Assembly: GCA_016801845.1 (NCBI GenBank)
Contig: CM028906.1
Span: 9,785,501-9,849,500 of the forward strand
Reading direction: 5' to 3'
DNA length: 64,000 bases
Source of the DNA: Polydactylus sextarius
Lineage: Eukaryota; Chordata; Actinopteri; Polynemidae
Numbering within the stretch: position 1 is the stretch's first letter; the number at the start of each line of letters is the position of its first letter. The position numbers were made by a program, and so were the translations under genes. This document shows, piece by piece, positions 62,774-64,000 of the stretch. The notes beneath the pieces are model-generated. The model made no database searches. It was not told the DNA's origin and was given only the letters and a program-made list of their open reading frames with translations.

Positions 62774-64000
62774 GTAAACAAACACATACACAAACACACA
62801 TACACGTACACTCTCATCTGCAAGTTATATTCCCACCAGTGCAGCCACGCTCCTCTTAAAATCTCAGTCTGCCTTAGTGTCTTTGTGTCCCACTACGTTT
62901 TTTTTCACCGTAGTCACATGTTCACTACAAACACAAGGTTTGAATTACTGCTGTGTGCACTTACTGTTTATGGACATCCTTTCATTCAACACAAGGAAAT
63001 TAAATTTTGTGTGTTTTATGGTTACATAGTCTGATAAACTTTGAATTTCTAGTGATTTATACATTCACATTTGATATCCAACTCCAATTTAACTGACTTA
63101 CAGTTCTTATTCCTGTGCATCTAACTCTTGTTGTTTTGGTGCCCACTGGCTGCGTAAACAGTGTCAGTTTATGTGATCACTGGCCATTATTGATCATGAT
63201 GTTTTGCCAAAAAGTCCTGGAACATATCCCCTACACATAAGTCCTCTGTGACACTATCGATCTTCTATCGAGCTTCTTAATTGTCACCATGCGCATGAGC
63301 ACAGTCTGGCTATTAATTGTTTGTATTTAATTTGTTGTATCTAGAAATTATATGCATTTATTCTTTTACTTATAGTAAACTAATTATTATTTTTAAAGGC
63401 ACTGTGTAGATGCAATGAGAGGACTTGATGTGGAATCAGAATGAAATGACACAGATGCACCAGCAGATAGAGCTCTTGTTCCTCGAGCAAAATGGTCAAA
63501 CACCGCTGCCAATGACTGAACTGTTCATAGTTACCCACTCAGTAATCAGTTTGTTCACCTGTCATTGGCATTCACCAGAAAAATCAGTGTTAGTAGTGGG
63601 TAGTTGATGTCAGTTGCCTGATCAATTCATATTTGAAGCTTAATCAGTAAATGTAAACAAATATCTTGGTTTTTCCGGCTTTGTTTCTTTTACTAAACCA
63701 AAATAATGCTCTTGAAAAATCAGCACTTCCCCAATATTGTCCCATCATGCACTTTGAAAGTCCTTGGAGTTATGTATGTATCTTAAATCTTGTAATGACA
63801 TTTATTAGTAAGACATTCACATCATGCTGTGAGTAATCACTTGCAGCCATTCACTAAATGAATATTCACTTTAAATATACAGATTAAATAGCTTGACTGA
63901 GGCGTGCGTAATGTCAGAGCTGCAGCTTGCATGTTGTGTGAAATGTCACACGTACAACAGAGATGTAAAAAAAAAAAAAAGACGACTTTGGTTTAACGAG
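62774..64000 (+). other. mthfs: mthfs intron 2, incomplete
   Basis: No exon seen before the window ends. Sequence is AT-rich, with a short CA-rich stretch just after the donor (62,780-62,812). Confidence 0.6.

Noticed and set aside
62455..62823. 122-residue minus-strand frame opposite mthfs exon 2
   Set aside because: A shadow of the coding exon, extended by translation of the CA-rich DNA after its donor.
1..64000. tRNA, rRNA, CRISPR, phage or bacterial-type systems
   Set aside because: None seen. The only tRNA-like B-box belongs to a decayed SINE, and the repeats are vertebrate microsatellites and transposons.

Overview
The window is nuclear DNA from a vertebrate, almost certainly a ray-finned (percomorph-like) fish. 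It is AT-rich, with short multi-exon genes, GT-AG introns, many (CA)n and (AT)n microsatellites, and remnants of typical fish transposons: Tc1, hAT, a TTAA-flanked DNA element, several non-LTR retrotransposons and a tRNA-derived SINE. There are no operons, phage or CRISPR. Gene order matches the vertebrate block known from human 15q25.1 (MTHFS, ZFAND6, FAH, CTXND1), so the locus is orthologous and in conserved order.

Layout. 1-12,638: about 12.6 kb upstream of the ctxnd1 coding exon, mostly unrecognised AT-rich DNA, ending in a degenerate 1.33-kb Tc1 element (11,235-12,562) that stops 76 bp before the splice acceptor. 12,712-12,894 (+): ctxnd1, one coding exon for a 60-residue cortexin-type single-pass membrane protein. 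12,895-30,968: an 18-kb tail-to-tail interval between ctxnd1 and fah, filled with decayed transposons (a TTAA-flanked DNA transposon with non-LTR fragments inside it, a second non-LTR remnant and a SINE). 30,969-49,798 (-): fah, with all 14 coding exons read base by base (1,257 nt, 418 residues) and every known catalytic residue in place. 52,882-56,589 (-): zfand6, six coding exons (762 nt, 253 residues) with an N-terminal A20 and a C-terminal AN1 zinc finger. It includes an unusual 171-nt basic exon whose removal would keep the reading frame. 59,700-61,376: a divergent promoter interval between zfand6 and mthfs, holding an unassigned transmembrane-coding open frame on the minus strand. 61,377 to the right edge (+): mthfs exons 1 and 2; the last exon lies beyond the window.

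The genes do not form one pathway. fah is the last enzyme of tyrosine breakdown, mthfs salvages 5-formyltetrahydrofolate, zfand6 is a ubiquitin-binding adaptor, and ctxnd1 is a small membrane protein of unknown role. They stay neighbours because the syntenic block is old.

I found no convincing undescribed multi-gene system. The observations most worth checking are the extra zfand6 exon, two exon-like islands with no assigned gene (51,019-51,064 and 4,871-4,915), the transmembrane open frame at 60,413-60,616, the Tc1 insertion next to the ctxnd1 acceptor, and two perfect hairpins, one made of inverted forkhead-type motifs inside fah. Repeat family names come from recalled similarity and were not searched.
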